From: DASVFB01 sp963815965
Lineage (GTDB): Bacteria; Actinomycetota; Thermoleophilia; Gaiellales; Gaiellaceae
Reading direction: 5' to 3'
Assembly: GCA_963815965.1 (NCBI GenBank)
Contig: CAWFIT010000014.1
Coordinates: 1 to 35,187, forward strand
DNA: 35,187 nt
The translations under genes and the position numbers were made by a program. Of the stretch, positions 7,431 through 16,705 are shown piece after piece. The notes below the pieces were generated by a model. The model had not been told where the DNA came from. It searched no databases and was given only the letters and a program-made list of their open reading frames with translations. The first letter of the stretch is position 1; every line of letters begins with the position of its first letter.

Positions 7431-9126
7431 GCGGTCAGGGCATCGCGCAGATCATCGTGTACGCGGTCGTCCTGACCGCGCTCGCGTACCCGCTCGGCCT
7501 GTACATGGCGAAGGTCTACGCACCGGGTTTCGGCGTCCGCTGGCTCTCGGCGCTCGAGGGTGGCTTCTACCGGCTCGTGCGCACGGACTCACGCCGCGAG
7601 CAGGACTGGAAGAGCTACTCGAAGAGCGTGATCGTGTTCACGATCCTCTTCTTCGGCGTCCTCTACGCGCTCCAGCGCCTGCAGGCGCACCTGTTCCTCA
7701 ACCCGGATGACCTGCCGGCGGTGCCGTCGCACATCGCGTTGAACACGACCGCGAGCTTCGTCACGAACACGAACTGGCAGTACTACGGCGGCGAGTACAC
7801 GATGTCGTACCTGTCGCAGATGGCGGGCCTGGCCGTGCAGCAGTTCGTCTCGGCAGCGGTCGGGATGGCCGTGCTCGTCGCCGTCATCCGCGGATTCAGC
7901 CGCCGTTCCGTCACCGAGCTCGGCAACTTCTGGGTCGACCTCTACCGCTCGCTCGTCTACATCCTTCTCCCGCTCTCGCTGATTCTCGGGCTGATCCTGC
8001 TCTCGCAGGGCGTGCCGCAGACCTTCAGCGGCCATGCGACCGCGCGAACGCTCGAGGGAGTCGCCCAGACGATCGCGCGCGGCCCGGTCGCGCTTGATGA
8101 TCGCGATCAAGCAGCTCGGAACGAACGGCGGCGGCTTCTACAACTCGAACTCCGCGGTCCCGTTCGAGAACCCGAACGGCTTGACGAACTTCCTCGAGTC
8201 GATCTCGATCCTCCTCATCCCCGCCGCGCAGGTCTTCATGTTCGGGAGGATGGTGCTGGCGCGGCGCCACGCGTTGATGGTTTACGCGGCGATGTTCGCC
8301 GTGTTCGTGATCGGGATCGCGGTCGCGTACCCGTCCGAGCAGCACGGCTCGCAGGTCCTCCGCGCCTCCGGCGTGAACATCACGCAGGGGGACGGCCAGA
8401 GCGGCGGCAACATGTCCGACAAGGAGGTTCGCTTCGGCATCGCCAACACGGCCCTCTGGGCGACCGTGACGACCGAGGCATCGAACGGCTCGGTCAACGG
8501 CGGCCACGACGCGCTCACGCCATACGGCGGCGCCGTCCCGATCGTGAACATGTTCTTCGGCGAGGTGATCTTCGGCGGCGTCGGCTCCGGCCTCTACGGG
8601 ATGTTCTTCTACATCCTCATCGCGGTCTTCATCGCGGGACTGATGGTGGGCCGTACGCCCGAATACCTCGGCAAGAAGATCGAGGCGCGACAGATGAAGT
8701 ACGCGGCGATCGGCGCGCTCTTCGTGCCGACGATGGTGCTCATCCTGGCCGCAGTGTCGGTGGTGACGAAGTCCGGGCTCGCCTCGGTCTACAACCCGGG
8801 CGCCCACGGCTTCAGCGAAGCCCTGTACGCGTACACGTCGCAGTCGAACAACAACGGCAGCGCCTTCGCCGGCTACGGCGCGACGAGCTTCTCCGCCTCC
8901 CTCGGCACGGTCGCTCTGCTGTTCGGCCGCTTCGCGCCGCTGCTCGCCGCGCTCGCGTTCGCCGGCTCGCTCGCCGGCAAGAAGACCGCGCCCGTCTCCG
9001 CCGGAACCTTCCGCACCGACGGGCCCGACGTTCGTCGTCCTGCTCGTCGGGGTAATCGTGCTCACCGCCGGGCTGATGGTCTTCCCGGCGCTGACGCTCG
9101 GACCGATCGTCGAGGGACTGTCCTGA
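7427..9126 (+). CDS. kdpA: KdpA, potassium-channel subunit (two frame breaks as sequenced)
   Basis: Starts at GTG 7427 and ends at TGA 9124-9126, about 565 residues, the usual KdpA length. The selectivity-loop regions are clear: NTTASFVTNTNWQYYGGE, GTNGGGFYNSNSAVPFENP, and NTALWATVTTEASNGSVN. Ten membrane helices fit the family. The frame shifts near 8094-8096 (between ARGPVAL and MIAIKQLGTNGG) and at 9027 (between FRTDGP and TFVVLLVGV). Each is repaired by removing one base, with no conserved residue lost. I therefore treat the gene as probably intact in the organism. KdpA forms the K+ entry path and passes ions to KdpB. The ATG of kdpC overlaps its stop by 1 nt. Confidence 0.92.
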
Positions 9127-9718
9127 TGCTGCGCGAGCTCAGGTCGTCCGTCCTCGCCGTGATCGTGCTGACGCTCGTGTTCGGGCTCGCGATACCGGCG
9201 TTGTTCACCGGCTTCGCGCAGCTCGCGTTCTCGAGTCAGGCGGACGGCAGCCTGGTCAAGGTCAACGGCCAAGTCGTCGGTTCGCGGCTCGCCGCTCAGG
9301 CGTTCACGAAGCCGCAGTACTTCCACGAGCGACCGTCGGCCACGGCGCCGCCCTACAACGCGGGCGCGCACGACTTTCGCCAACCTCGGCCCGACCAACC
9401 CAGATCTGGCGAAGAACGTGAAGGATCAGGCCGCGGCCATCCTCAAGCTCGAACGTCCGTACAACCCCGGGCATGACGATCCACGACATCCCGGTCGACG
9501 CCGTCACGACCTCCGGCTCGGGCATCGACCCGGACATCTCGCCCGCCTACGCGCAGCTCCAGGCTCGACGCGTCGCGTCCGTGCGGCAACTGCCGCTCGC
9601 AACGGTCCAGCAGTTGATCGACGACAACACCGACGACCGCAGCCTCGGCTTCTTCGGCGAGCCCGGCGTGAACGTGCTCGAGCTCAACCTCGCGCTCGAC
9701 AAGGAGCAGTCCGCCTAA
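9126..9718 (+). CDS. kdpC: KdpC, accessory subunit of the potassium ATPase (two frame breaks)
   Basis: About 196 residues from ATG 9126 to TAA 9716-9718. One N-terminal membrane helix (LAVIVLTLVFGLAIPALF) is followed by a periplasm-type domain with QAFTKPQYFHERPSA, NLGPTNPDL, DAVTTSGSGIDPDISPAYA and NVLELNLAL, all KdpC hallmarks. One extra base at 9372 (AGAH | TFANLGP) and one at 9472 (ERPYNPG | MTIHDIP) break the frame. It is placed before kdpB, giving the order F-A-C-B instead of the common F-A-B-C. KdpC is needed for assembly and high-affinity function of the pump. Its stop overlaps the kdpB ATG. Confidence 0.92.
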
Positions 9719-11781
9719 TGGCGCGCAAGTCGGCAAGCGTCTTCTCGCGCGACATCGTCGTCGGCGGCGATACGCGACTCCTTCCCGAAGCTCGACCCGC
9801 GCCTCCAGGTGCGGAACCCGGTGATGTTCATCGTCGAGCTCGGCAGCGTGATCACGACCTTCATCTTCTTCCTCGAGCTGGCGCGCGGGCACACCTCACA
9901 GCTCTGGTTCGTCGGCGTGATCGCGTTCTGGCTGTGGCTGACCGTCCTGTTCGCCAACTTCGCCGAGGCCGTCGCGGAGGGCCGCGGCAAGGCGCAGGCG
10001 AACGCGTTGCGCGCCACTCGGCACGACGACGACCGCCCACAGACGCCTCGAGAGCGGCGCGCTCGAGGACGTTCCCGCCCCCGACCTGCAGCGCGGCGAC
10101 GTCGTCGTCGTCTCGGCCGGCGAGATCATTCCCGCGGACGGCGAGATCATCGAGGGCGTCGGCTCGGTCGACGAGTCGGCGATCACGGGCGAGTCCGCGC
10201 CGGTGATCCGCGAGTCGGGCGGCGACCGCTCGGCCGTCACCGGCGGAACGAAGCTCCTCTCCGACCAGCTCGTGATCCGGGTCACGCAGGAGCCGGGCAA
10301 GTCGTTCCTCGACCGGATGATCGCGCTCGTCGAGGGTGCCGAGCGGCGAAAGACGCCGAACGAGATCGCGCTCAACATCCTGCTCGCGGGACTGACGATC
10401 ACGTTCCTCGCGGCCGTCGTCACGCTGCAGCCGTTCGCGATCTACGCCGGCTCGCCGCAGTCGACGACGGTGCTGATCGCACTGCTCGTGGCGCTGATCC
10501 CGACCACGATCGGCGCGCTGCTCTCGGCGATCGGCATCGCCGGCATGGACCGGATGGTGCAGCGGAACGTGCTCGCGATGTCGGGTCGCGCGGTCGAGGC
10601 CGCCGGCGACGTCGACGTGCTCCTGCTCGACAAGACCGGCACGATCACGCTCGGAAACCGCCAGGCCTCCGAGTTCATCCCGGTCGACGGCGTCTCGCCG
10701 CAGGAGCTCGCCGAGGCGGCCCAGCTCTCCTCGCTCGCCGACGAGACGCCCGAAGGCCGCTCGATCGTCGTCCTCGCGAAGGAGCAGCTACGGCCTGCGC
10801 GGCCGCGAGCTCGGCGAGCACGAGGCGACGTTCATCCCCTTCTCGGCGACGACGCGGATGAGCGGCGTCGACATGGACGGGCACAAGCTGCGCAAGGGCG
10901 CCGCCGACGCGGTGAAGCACTTCGTCGAGGAGCAGGGCGGCCGCCCGCCGGCCGCCTCGACGCAGAGGTGGACAAGATCGCGCGCTCGGGCGGGACGCCG
11001 CTCGTCGTGGCGCAGGACAACTTCGTGCTCGGCGTCATCCACCTGAAGGACATCGTCAAGGGCGGCATGAACGAGCGCTTCGACGAGCTGCGCAAGATGG
11101 GCATCCGCACCGTGATGATCACCGGCGACAACCGCGTCACCGCCGCCGTGATCGCCCAGGAGAGCGGCGTCGACGACTTCCTCGCCGAGGCGACGCCCGA
11201 GGCGAAGATGGCGCTGATCAAGGAGGAGCAGGCGAGCGGCCGGATGGTCGCGATGACCGGCGACGGCACGAACGACGCGCCGGCGCTCGCCCAGTCGGAC
11301 GTCGGCGTCGCGATGAACGCCGGCACCTCGGCCGCCAAGGAGGCCGGCAACATGGTCGACCTCGACAACAACCCGACGAAGCTGATCGAGATCGTCGAGG
11401 TCGCCAAGCAGCAGCTCATCACGCGAGGCGCACTGACGACGTTCTCGATCGCCAACGACGTCGCCAAGTACTTCGCGATCCTGCCGGCGATGTTCGCGTT
11501 CACCTACGCGACGCGGCCGGGCGAGCGCGGACCGCTCGAGTCGTTGAACATCATGCACCTCGGCACGCCGAAGAGCGCGATCGTCTCCGCAATCATCTTC
11601 AACGCGCTCATCATCCCGGCGCTCGTCCCGCTCGCACTCAAGGGCGTCAAGTACCGGGCGATCGGCGCCACCGCGCTCCTGCGCCGGAACCTCCTGATCT
11701 ACGGTCTGGGCGGCGTGATCCTGCCGTTCGTCGGGATCAAGCTGATCGACCTCGATCATCCACAACCTGCTCGGAGCATGA
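9718..11781 (+). CDS. kdpB: KdpB, catalytic P-type ATPase subunit (five frame breaks)
   Basis: About 686 residues from ATG 9718 to TGA 11779-11781, full KdpB length. P-type ATPase motifs are present: actuator TGES (in SAITGESAPVI), phosphorylation motif DKTGTIT near 10630, nucleotide-binding FSATTRMSGVD, and hinge TGDGTNDAPAL near 11260. KdpB helix sequences LVALIPTTIGALLSAIGIAG and IANDVAKYFAILPA are also clear. Frame breaks lie at about 9769, 10025-10028, 10788, 10951-10955 and 11754. Four are repaired by deleting one base and one by adding one, and all family motifs survive. The C-terminus restores to LIDLIIHNLLGA. KdpB hydrolyses ATP to drive K+ uptake with KdpA. Confidence 0.93.
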
Positions 11782-12870
11782 ATGCGCGGTCAGTATCGGA
11801 TCCTGCTCGGAATGGCCGCCGGCGTCGGCAAGACCTACCGCATGCTCCAGGAAGGGCAGCAGGCGAAGGCAGACGGGCGTGACGTCGTGATCGGCTACCT
11901 CGAGCCGCACGACCGGCCGGAGACCACCGCGCTCGCCGAAGGCCTCGAGGTCGTGCCGCGGCTCCGCGCCGAGCACGGCGGGCTCGAGCTCGAAGAGATG
12001 GATGCGGATGCCGTCATCAGACGGGCGCCCGACCTCGCTCTCGTCGACGAGCTCGCACACACGGACGCGACCGTGATGCGCAACGAGAAGCGTTACCAGG
12101 ACATCGAGGAGATCCTCGACGCAGGCATCGACGTCATCTCGACGGTCAACGTCCAGCACCTCGAGAGCCTCAACGACGCGATCTTCGAGCTGACCGACAT
12201 CCGCGTCCGCGAGACGTTCCCCGATCGAATCCTCGACGAGGCCGACCAGGTCGTGCTCGTCGACCTCACGCCCGAGGAGCTGCAGGAGCGGCTGCGCGCC
12301 GGCAAGGTCTACTCGAAGGAACGCGCGGAGGTCGCGCTGCAGAACTTCTTCACGCACGAGAACCTTGCAACGCTGCGCGAGCTCGTGCTGCGCGAGGTCG
12401 CCGAGGACGTCGAAGCACGCCGTCAACTCCAACCTCTCGGGCAGCTCAGTCAGCAGGCCGTCGCCGAACGGCTGCTCGTGCTGATCGAGCCGCAGCCGAA
12501 GTCGCAGCGGATCCTCCGCCGCGCCTGGCGCTCGGCGCAGCGGCTCGGCGGTGAGATCGACGCGCTCTGGATGCGACCCTCGGGCCGCGAGCCGACGGCA
12601 GAGGAGCAGACCCAGCTCGCTGCCCTCCGCCGCGTCGCAAGCCTGCTCGGGATCCACTTCCTCGAGGAGGACGGCGACGACCTGGTCGCAACGGTGCGCC
12701 GAGTCGCCGACGAGCGGGGATCGACCTACATCTTCGTCGGCACGCCCGACGAGAGTCGCCGCCGCGAGATCTTCGGCGGCTCGCTCCTCTCGCGCATGGT
12801 GCGCGAGATTCCCGGCATCGACATCCGCGTCGTCGCCGACCGGGCGCTGAAAGGGGAATCGCCGAAGTGA
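11782..12870 (+). CDS. kdpD: Stand-alone KdpD N-terminal sensor domain plus Usp domain
   Basis: A 362-residue protein starting at ATG 11782, adjacent to the kdpB stop. Residues 1-210 are the KdpD N-terminal domain: Walker A GMAAGVGKT (Lys17), LVDELAHTD, and the stretch DVISTVNVQHLESLND. Residues about 235-355 are a Usp-type domain (AWRSAQRLGGEIDALWM, then STYIFVGTPDESRRREIFGG and SLLSRMVREIPGIDIRVVA). No membrane or kinase region follows; these are in the separate protein at 4305-5750. Truncated KdpD proteins of this type are known from some cyanobacteria and Deinococcus. The Usp part lacks the c-di-AMP motif known from staphylococcal KdpD as far as I can see. It overlaps the next gene by 4 nt. 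Confidence 0.88.
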   Translation: MRGQYRILLGMAAGVGKTYRMLQEGQQAKADGRDVVIGYLEPHDRPETTALAEGLEVVPRLRAEHGGLELEEMDADAVIRRAPDLALVDELAHTDATVMRNEKRYQDIEEILDAGIDVISTVNVQHLESLNDAIFELTDIRVRETFPDRILDEADQVVLVDLTPEELQERLRAGKVYSKERAEVALQNFFTHENLATLRELVLREVAEDVEARRQLQPLGQLSQQAVAERLLVLIEPQPKSQRILRRAWRSAQRLGGEIDALWMRPSGREPTAEEQTQLAALRRVASLLGIHFLEEDGDDLVATVRRVADERGSTYIFVGTPDESRRREIFGGSLLSRMVREIPGIDIRVVADRALKGESPK

Positions 12871-13481
12871 GGTCGCTCCTCCTCAGAGTGCGAGCCGCCG
12901 CGATGAGGGCCCTGGTCGCCCCTGTCCGTCTGTTCGGCCGGCTCCGCCGCCGACGCCAGCTTCCGCCCGGCTCGAGACGCGTGCTCGTGCCCTTCACACG
13001 CGGCAACCTGGAGCCAACCGTCCTCGACGCCGCGATCCGAATCGCGCGAGCCGAGGAAGCGACCCTCATCCCGGCCTACCTGATCCTGATCCCACTCCAA
13101 TTCGCGCTCGAAGCGCCGATGAGCCAGGAGTGCGCAATGGCGATACCCCTGCTCGAAGCGGTCGAGCACGCCGCCTCGCGAGCAGGCGTCCCCGTCGACG
13201 CGCGCATCGAGAGCGGCCGCACGCCCATCCACGCCCTCGAACGACTCTGGAACGTCGAGCACTTCGACCGCATCGTCATCCCCGCGCCGGCCGGACGCGA
13301 GCCAGGCTTCACGCCTAAGGAGCTGCTCTGGATGCTGACCAATGCGCCGAGCGAGACGGTCGTTCTCCGTCCCGATCCGGCGGCGCGAGCGGCCCAGAAT
13401 CACGAGGCCGGCCGCCGCGTGCGCGCCACGGCCGACTCGCGACGAACTGAACCGCGCGTCCCCAGCGTTGCGAGCGTCTAG
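12867..13481 (+). CDS. Universal-stress-protein-like protein at the end of the kdp operon
   Basis: A 204-residue ORF from GTG 12867 (GTGA overlap with the KdpD-N stop) to TAG at 13479-13481. A basic N-terminus of about 40 residues (RAAAMRALVAPVRLFGRLRR) precedes a Usp-like alpha/beta fold: RRVLVPFTRGNLEPTVLDAA, IARAEEATLIPAYLI, a helical stretch, then HFDRIVIPAPAG and NAPSETVVLRPD. The C-terminal 35 residues are charged and probably disordered. The match is structural in character rather than tight in sequence. Translational coupling suggests it works with the Kdp sensor or pump, possibly as a nucleotide-binding regulator. Confidence 0.6.
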   Translation: MRSLLLRVRAAAMRALVAPVRLFGRLRRRRQLPPGSRRVLVPFTRGNLEPTVLDAAIRIARAEEATLIPAYLILIPLQFALEAPMSQECAMAIPLLEAVEHAASRAGVPVDARIESGRTPIHALERLWNVEHFDRIVIPAPAGREPGFTPKELLWMLTNAPSETVVLRPDPAARAAQNHEAGRRVRATADSRRTEPRVPSVASV

Positions 13482-13670
13482 CGAAAGATGTTGAACGTTG
13501 ATCCGCAGGGCGCCACGCCAGCAAGCGCGACCGGCCGCAAGAGCTTCAGAAGATAGACACGGCCAAGCGTGCCTCGCGCACTCTGCGCGTGAGCCGGCTT
13601 GAACCTCGCCCAGGGTGTTGCCAAGGCCGACACTGTCGCTTAGCGACCGCGATACTGGCGATCGTTCCGC

Positions 13671-14168
13671 ATGAGTGACGCCATCGTCATCGTCGAGTAC
13701 AACCCTGCGTGGCCCTCGGAGTTCGTCCGCCTTCGTGATCGCGCTCAAGCTGCGCTGGGCGACATCGCCGTCGCGATCGAGCACGTTGGCTCGACAGCGG
13801 TGCCCGGCCTTCCGGCCAAGGACCTGATCGACATGGTCGTCGTCGTCGAGTCGGACGAGGATGTCGACGAGGCGATCGCACGTCTGGCAGCGATCGGATA
13901 TCGAGCGCGAGGGAACCTCGGGGTCGAGGGTCGCGAGGCTTTCTGGTGGCCGAAAGACGAAAAGCGTCACCACCTGTACGTCTCGCCGACGACGAGCGCA
14001 GAGCTGCATGCGCAAGTGGCGTTCCGTGATCGTCTGCGTGCCGAGCCGGCCATCGCCCGCGAATACGTCGCGCTGAAACGGGAGCTGGCCGCCCGGCACC
14101 GCGATGACCGGCTGGCTTACACGGAGGCCAAGACGGAGTTCGTCGAGGCAGTGCTGGGGTTGGACTGA
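13671..14168 (+). CDS. GrpB family (UPF0157) nucleotidyltransferase-like protein
   Basis: A 165-residue protein with family signatures in order: VEYNPAWPSEFVRLRD at the start, IEHVGSTAVPGLPAKDLIDMVV (part), GYRARGNLGVEGREAFW, HHLYVSPTTSAEL, FRDRLRAEPAIAREYVALKR and YTEAKTEFV at the end. GrpB proteins have a nucleotidyltransferase-like fold; their substrate is not established. Length is normal and the frame intact. It stands alone between intergenic stretches. Confidence 0.88.
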   Translation: MSDAIVIVEYNPAWPSEFVRLRDRAQAALGDIAVAIEHVGSTAVPGLPAKDLIDMVVVVESDEDVDEAIARLAAIGYRARGNLGVEGREAFWWPKDEKRHHLYVSPTTSAELHAQVAFRDRLRAEPAIAREYVALKRELAARHRDDRLAYTEAKTEFVEAVLGLD

Positions 14169-14283
14169 GCGGACGCGCGGATCGAGAGCGCCTGACTCCG
14201 ATCATCGAGGCCGGGGTACCCCCCACGCGGCGAACGGCGAGTCTGGGACTCCAAGCCGGCGACGCTGGTACCGGCAGCGGCAG

Positions 14284-14736
14284 ATGGCGAGAGCACGGGC
14301 GCAGGTGCGTCTCTGCGCGCGTGCGAGCGTGAGCGGCGTCGCCTTCTTCGACTTCTACCACGGCCAAACCGGTGTGGCCCCGAACGCGATCGAGATCCAC
14401 CCGGTCCTCGCGTTCCGCTGCCTGACGGCGAGCGGCACGCCAGTACCGACCTCGTCGGCGAAGGGGAAGGTGAAGCTCGTCTCGCTCACCTCACCGGTCA
14501 GGGACGGTTCGCGCGCGACCCTGACCGTCGCCGTCCCGAACGGGACGAGTTGCGCGATCGTCGTCACCTACAAGTCTGGTCCCTCCTCCGCCAGCGGCCT
14601 GTACGCGCAGCGCGCACGCGCTGGCCGCGTCTTGTGGACGTGGACGGTCGGGACGCGCACGACACCCGGTCGCTGGCCGATCGACATATCTTGCGGCGCG
14701 GCCGGTTCGCTGCACACCTCGTTCGTCGTCAAGTAG
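14284..14736 (+). pseudogene. C-terminal fragment of a secreted hypothetical protein
   Basis: In frame from ATG 14284 the product reads VRLCARASVSGVAFFDFYHG, then QTGVAPNAIEIHPVLAFRCL, and later GRVLWTWTVGTRTTPGRWPI and SCGAAGSLHTSFVV. These look like the end of a secreted protein: a nuclease-like linker followed by an Ig-like tail with two Cys. No signal peptide or N-terminal domain is found in any upstream frame; 14169-14283 holds only a degraded piece (VWDSKPATLVPA in another frame). I regard it as a 5'-truncated remnant. The family name is unknown to me. Confidence 0.5.
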
Positions 14737-14742
14737 TTCCGA

Positions 14743-16077
14743 CTAGGAAGGATCGCCCGTGCCTGGCGCCTCGCGGTTGGCCGCGTAGAGCTGCCAGGTT
14801 CCGGGGACGCCCTTGAGCTGTCGCTGGCCTCGGTCGTCGAACATAAGGCCGGAGCCCGGCACGAGATCGCGGACGGTGCTCGAAACCATCACCTCGCCAG
14901 CGGTCGCCAAGGCGGCGATGCGGGCGCCGATGATGACCGCGATTCCCGACAGTTTGCCCTCATGCAGTTCGCATTCGCCCGCGTGAACACCGATCCGGGC
15001 TTCCAGGCCGAGGGCGCTGAGGCCGGCGATGATCGCCTGGCCTGCGCGAATGGCGCGCGCCGGGCCGTCGAAGGTCGCGAAGAAGCCGTCTCCGGCCGTG
15101 TCGCGCTCCTCGCCGCGGAAGCGGCCCAGCTCCCGTCGCACCAGCGCGTCGTGCTGTGCGAGTAGGTCGCGCCAGGCTCGGTCACCCAGCTCGGCCGCGC
15201 GTTCGGTGGATGCGACGAGATCGGTGAACATGATCGTCGCCAAGACGCTCTCGGGGACGAACGGCGCTTCCTCCCCCGCAACCAACTGCTCGAGCTCGTC
15301 GACGATGTCGAGCGAGAGGAAGATCCCGGAGTAATCGCTGCCCGAAACGCGCATCGCGCGAGCGGACGGAATTGTCGCGGCGACGCCCATCGCCAGCGCC
15401 GCCTGCGCGCCAGTCGACCGGTAGAGCACGAGCGTCGGCACGCGCACGGCCGACAGCACGTCACTGAGATCGGTCTCGACGAACGCGCGGTTGAGCGCAT
15501 AGGCAACCGCTGGTGTCGCGCCGAGACGTACCCAGTTGGCAAACCAATGCCGATCCTCCTCGTTCGAATACAGCGTCGGCATATTGCTTGCGAGCATCTC
15601 GTCAGCGAACTCCTGCGTCCCCCACCGCTCACGAAGTTGATTCAGCCCTTCGAGTCTCTCGCGATCCGAGACCCAAGGGGGCTCTGCGACGGGATGAAAT
15701 AGTGCGAGCGCTCGCGTGCGCTCCGGATAGGTGGCGGCGTAGAGCGCCGCCATCCCGCACCCCTCGTGTGAGCCGAGCAAGACCACATTGGAGGCGTCAG
15801 CCGCGTCGAGCACCGCCCGTAGGTCCTCCATCCGCGTCTCCAGCGCGGCGAACTGCGGACCCTGATCGGAGAGGCCGGTGCCGCGCTTGTCGAACAGGAT
15901 CAGTCGAAACGAGCGCGCGAGGCGCTCATAGAACGCGCGCCAACGCGGGCTCGCCCAGCCGTAGACGAGATTCGACACGAAGTCGGGCACGTACACGAGA
16001 TCGACCTCGCCCTCGCCGACGACCTGATACGCGATCGCGACACCGCCGTTGCGCACGTACCGGATCCCTTCCTCCAC
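14743..16077 (-). CDS. Alpha/beta-hydrolase-like and class III cyclase fusion protein
   Basis: A 444-residue intact ORF. Residues 1-270 have an alpha/beta-hydrolase fold: LVYVPDFVSNLVYGW, LILFDKRGTGLSDQ, then VVLLGSHEGCGMAALYAA and VPTLVLYRSTG. The nucleophile elbow G-x-S-x-G reads G-S-H-E-G, so the catalytic Ser is replaced by His and the domain is probably a sensor. Residues 285-435 are a class III cyclase: ATIMFTDLVASTERA with the first metal Asp, DTAGDGFFATFDG with the second, and GIHA-like RIGVHAGECELHEGKLSG. The usual Lys before GDG is Ala, and the Asn near GIAVIIGARI is absent, so specificity is unclear. It starts 113 nt from, and divergent to, the microprotein at 16190. Confidence 0.85.
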   Translation of the reverse strand: MEEGIRYVRNGGVAIAYQVVGEGEVDLVYVPDFVSNLVYGWASPRWRAFYERLARSFRLILFDKRGTGLSDQGPQFAALETRMEDLRAVLDAADASNVVLLGSHEGCGMAALYAATYPERTRALALFHPVAEPPWVSDRERLEGLNQLRERWGTQEFADEMLASNMPTLYSNEEDRHWFANWVRLGATPAVAYALNRAFVETDLSDVLSAVRVPTLVLYRSTGAQAALAMGVAATIPSARAMRVSGSDYSGIFLSLDIVDELEQLVAGEEAPFVPESVLATIMFTDLVASTERAAELGDRAWRDLLAQHDALVRRELGRFRGEERDTAGDGFFATFDGPARAIRAGQAIIAGLSALGLEARIGVHAGECELHEGKLSGIAVIIGARIAALATAGEVMVSSTVRDLVPGSGLMFDDRGQRQLKGVPGTWQLYAANREAPGTGDPS

Positions 16078-16189
16078 GACAGCATCTTCACCGAAAGCCT
16101 TGCCGGGTAAGCGTGACCATGTTGTGACCGCAGACTCTCGAGTCGTGTGGTCGACGCCGCCGACGGCTCGAGTCAGCCATCATGTCTGC

Positions 16190-16348
16190 ATGGAGCTTGC
16201 GGCTGCAATCATCCTGGTGGTCTTGGTGCTCGTGCCCGCGGTTGTCGTCCTCGCGATGTTCGTCTGGGCCGCGCGGAAAGATGGGCAGGCGGACAGAGCT
16301 ATGCAGGCGCGGCTTGGCATTCGCAGGAGCACACGGCTCGGACGCTAA
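16190..16348 (+). CDS. 52-residue membrane protein with WAARKDG motif, divergent from a cyclase
   Basis: ATG 16190 gives MELAAAIILVVLVLVPAVVV, one membrane helix, then MFVWAARKDGQADRAMQARL and GIRRSTRLGR. The upstream in-frame extension to 16049 overlaps the cyclase start and is rejected. The motif and topology match the 45-residue ORF at 186-323, which also lies divergent to a cyclase gene. The basic, charged tail should face the cytoplasm. Function unknown; a partner of membrane-linked cyclic-nucleotide signalling is one possibility. Confidence 0.7.
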   Translation: MELAAAIILVVLVLVPAVVVLAMFVWAARKDGQADRAMQARLGIRRSTRLGR

Positions 16349-16412
16349 CTGGACCGCGATCCACTCGCCGCGTCACAGCGGCTCGAGCGGTAGCACCAAC
16401 GGCGCCCGTCGA

Positions 16413-16577
16413 GTGAGCGGCTTCCGCTTCCGCCTCTACTCGGCCGAGTGGGACGAACTCGGCGAGTTCGAGACCATCGTCCCGAACTGGTCGCAGGGCG
16501 ACGAGTTCGCGACCGGCGACGGTCGGCGCCTCCGCATAGTCCGGATCGTCGGTGTGCCCGACGACGTGCGCGCTTAG
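16413..16577 (+). CDS. Small soluble hypothetical protein
   Basis: GTG 16413 to TAG: 54 residues, starting SGFRFRLYSAEWDELGEFET, then IVPNWSQGDEFATGDGRRLR and IVRIVGVPDD. It is acidic and beta-rich in appearance, compact, with no membrane segment or Cys. I do not recognise a named domain. It lies 64 nt after the microprotein on the same strand and may share its transcript. Confidence 0.6.
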   Translation: MSGFRFRLYSAEWDELGEFETIVPNWSQGDEFATGDGRRLRIVRIVGVPDDVRA

Positions 16578-16705
16578 GACGCCTCGTGGAAGGTGGAGTC
16601 CGTGTCCGACTGACCGGTGAGAGGACACTCGCGCACGCCACGGTTACGCCCCGGAGGTGGCGTGCGCCACCCCATGTGACCCAGAACACGAGGTGTCCGT
16701 CAGAT

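Noticed and set aside
8025..9398. 457-residue minus-strand ORF over kdpA/kdpC
   Set aside because: It lies opposite well-conserved KdpA and KdpC; its Arg/Glu/His-rich product is the usual shadow in high-GC DNA.
12726..14099. 457-residue minus-strand ORF across usp and grpB
   Set aside because: It crosses two good plus-strand genes and an intergenic gap and has no family features.
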